DNA of 64,000 nt, from the NCBI GenBank assembly GCA_025356335.1, contig JANXUF010000149.1, positions 20,861 to 84,860 of the forward strand, in the 5' to 3' direction. The notes beneath the pieces are model-generated. The model worked only from the letters and a program-made list of their open reading frames with translations, was not told the DNA's origin and did no database searches. This DNA comes from Actinomycetes bacterium. GTDB lineage: Bacteria > Actinomycetota > Acidimicrobiia > Acidimicrobiales > Ilumatobacteraceae. The translations under genes were made by a program, and so were the position numbers. Shown here in pieces: positions 63,728 through 64,000 of this stretch. Numbering within the stretch: position 1 is the first letter of the stretch; every line of letters begins with the position of its first letter.

Positions 63728-64000
63728 GTCGGCGTGTTCTCCTTGTGTGCGCCATACACGCCGAGTGGTGGGGCGTCGGTGCCGCAGTGGAAGCACGGTT
63801 GGCGATCCTCGAGCGGCACTGGGTCATCGGCTGACGCTGCGGACAGGACGTTGGTGCGCACACCCGTGAAGGCGATCAGCGCGCCGAGCGCAACGAGGCA
63901 TGCTGCGGCGACGAGTGTCGTGTGGAAGCCGGAGACGAGCAGAGCCGGCGTCACCGATTCCCCCGGGTGGAACCCGGCGACGATCGGCACAGCGGCGACG
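63724..64000 (-). CDS. Membrane transporter C-terminus (MFS-like), cut by window edge
   Basis: The frame is open to the last base of the window, so the gene starts outside it. The visible part has a final hydrophobic helix (TTLVAAACLVALGALIAFTGV) after a loop typical of EmrB/QacA-type MFS carriers (HPGESVTPALLVSGFH), and a soluble end with CFHCG, a possible zinc-binding pair. The MFS assignment rests on this tail only. Confidence 0.5.
   Translation of the reverse strand, partial: VAAVPIVAGFHPGESVTPALLVSGFHTTLVAAACLVALGALIAFTGVRTNVLSAASADDPVPLEDRQPCFHCGTDAPPLGVYGAHKENTPT

Overview
The window is gene-dense, roughly two-thirds G+C, uses GTG starts freely, and packs genes into operons whose stop and start codons overlap (ATGA, GTGA, TGATG). 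An F420-type luciferase-like oxidoreductase, a class F sortase, a MarP-like protease, GH130 and sortase-associated surface genes, a tandem CaiB CoA-transferase and a bacterial P450 point to an actinobacterium. An Acidimicrobiia-type lineage is my best guess, from gene content only. No transposase, phage gene, CRISPR array, rRNA or complete tRNA was seen.

Layout. 0-3.6 kb: a tRNA 3'-end-like fragment, a BadF-type sugar kinase, an anti-sigma-type ATPase, an LLM-class oxidoreductase and a VIT1/CCC1 metal transporter. 3.8-6.7 kb: two Thr/Pro/Ala-rich exported proteins (both apparently frameshifted), an ApbE flavin transferase and a ferric-reductase-like membrane protein. 16.1-7.0 kb (minus): a seven-gene, end-overlapping operon (GT2, GT39-like membrane protein, cellulose-synthase-like GT2, GH8 hydrolase, DUF4397 surface protein, class F sortase, Thr/Pro-rich membrane protein). 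It looks like machinery for making and trimming a surface beta-glucan and anchoring a surface protein. 16.5-21.4 kb (plus): GT4, GT4, toroid protein and GH130, a second glycan operon. 21.5-27.6 kb: an orphan OmpR/KdpE-type regulator with matching direct repeats before an APC permease, then PP2C phosphatase, Ser/Thr kinase and a short glutamine-synthetase-like ligase, closed by a strong hairpin. 27.8-30.4 kb: a low-affinity iron permease family protein and a two-component pair.

30.4-44.6 kb is the most unusual region. It holds an NMT1/THI5-type ABC importer, two adenosine-deaminase-family enzymes, an adenine deaminase (frameshifted), a DszC/SfnB-like acyl-CoA-dehydrogenase-fold enzyme (in-frame TGA), a phytanoyl-CoA-type 2-oxoglutarate dioxygenase, two Rieske oxygenases and a dihydroorotase-like metallohydrolase. 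Together these suggest uptake and oxidative/hydrolytic breakdown of an N-substituted purine or similar N-heterocycle. The substrate is not identifiable from sequence, and two enzymes are broken in this copy.

44.6-64 kb is a mix of ordinary genes: acyltransferase-SGNH protein, MFS transporters, VOC protein, polyprenyl sugar-1-phosphate transferase, cNMP-patatin phospholipase, homocysteine methyltransferase/MTHFR fusion, MarP-like protease, tandem CaiB, GNAT, transglutaminase, AI-2E-type permease, P450, an EEP-family membrane protein, and the tail of a membrane transporter cut by the window edge.
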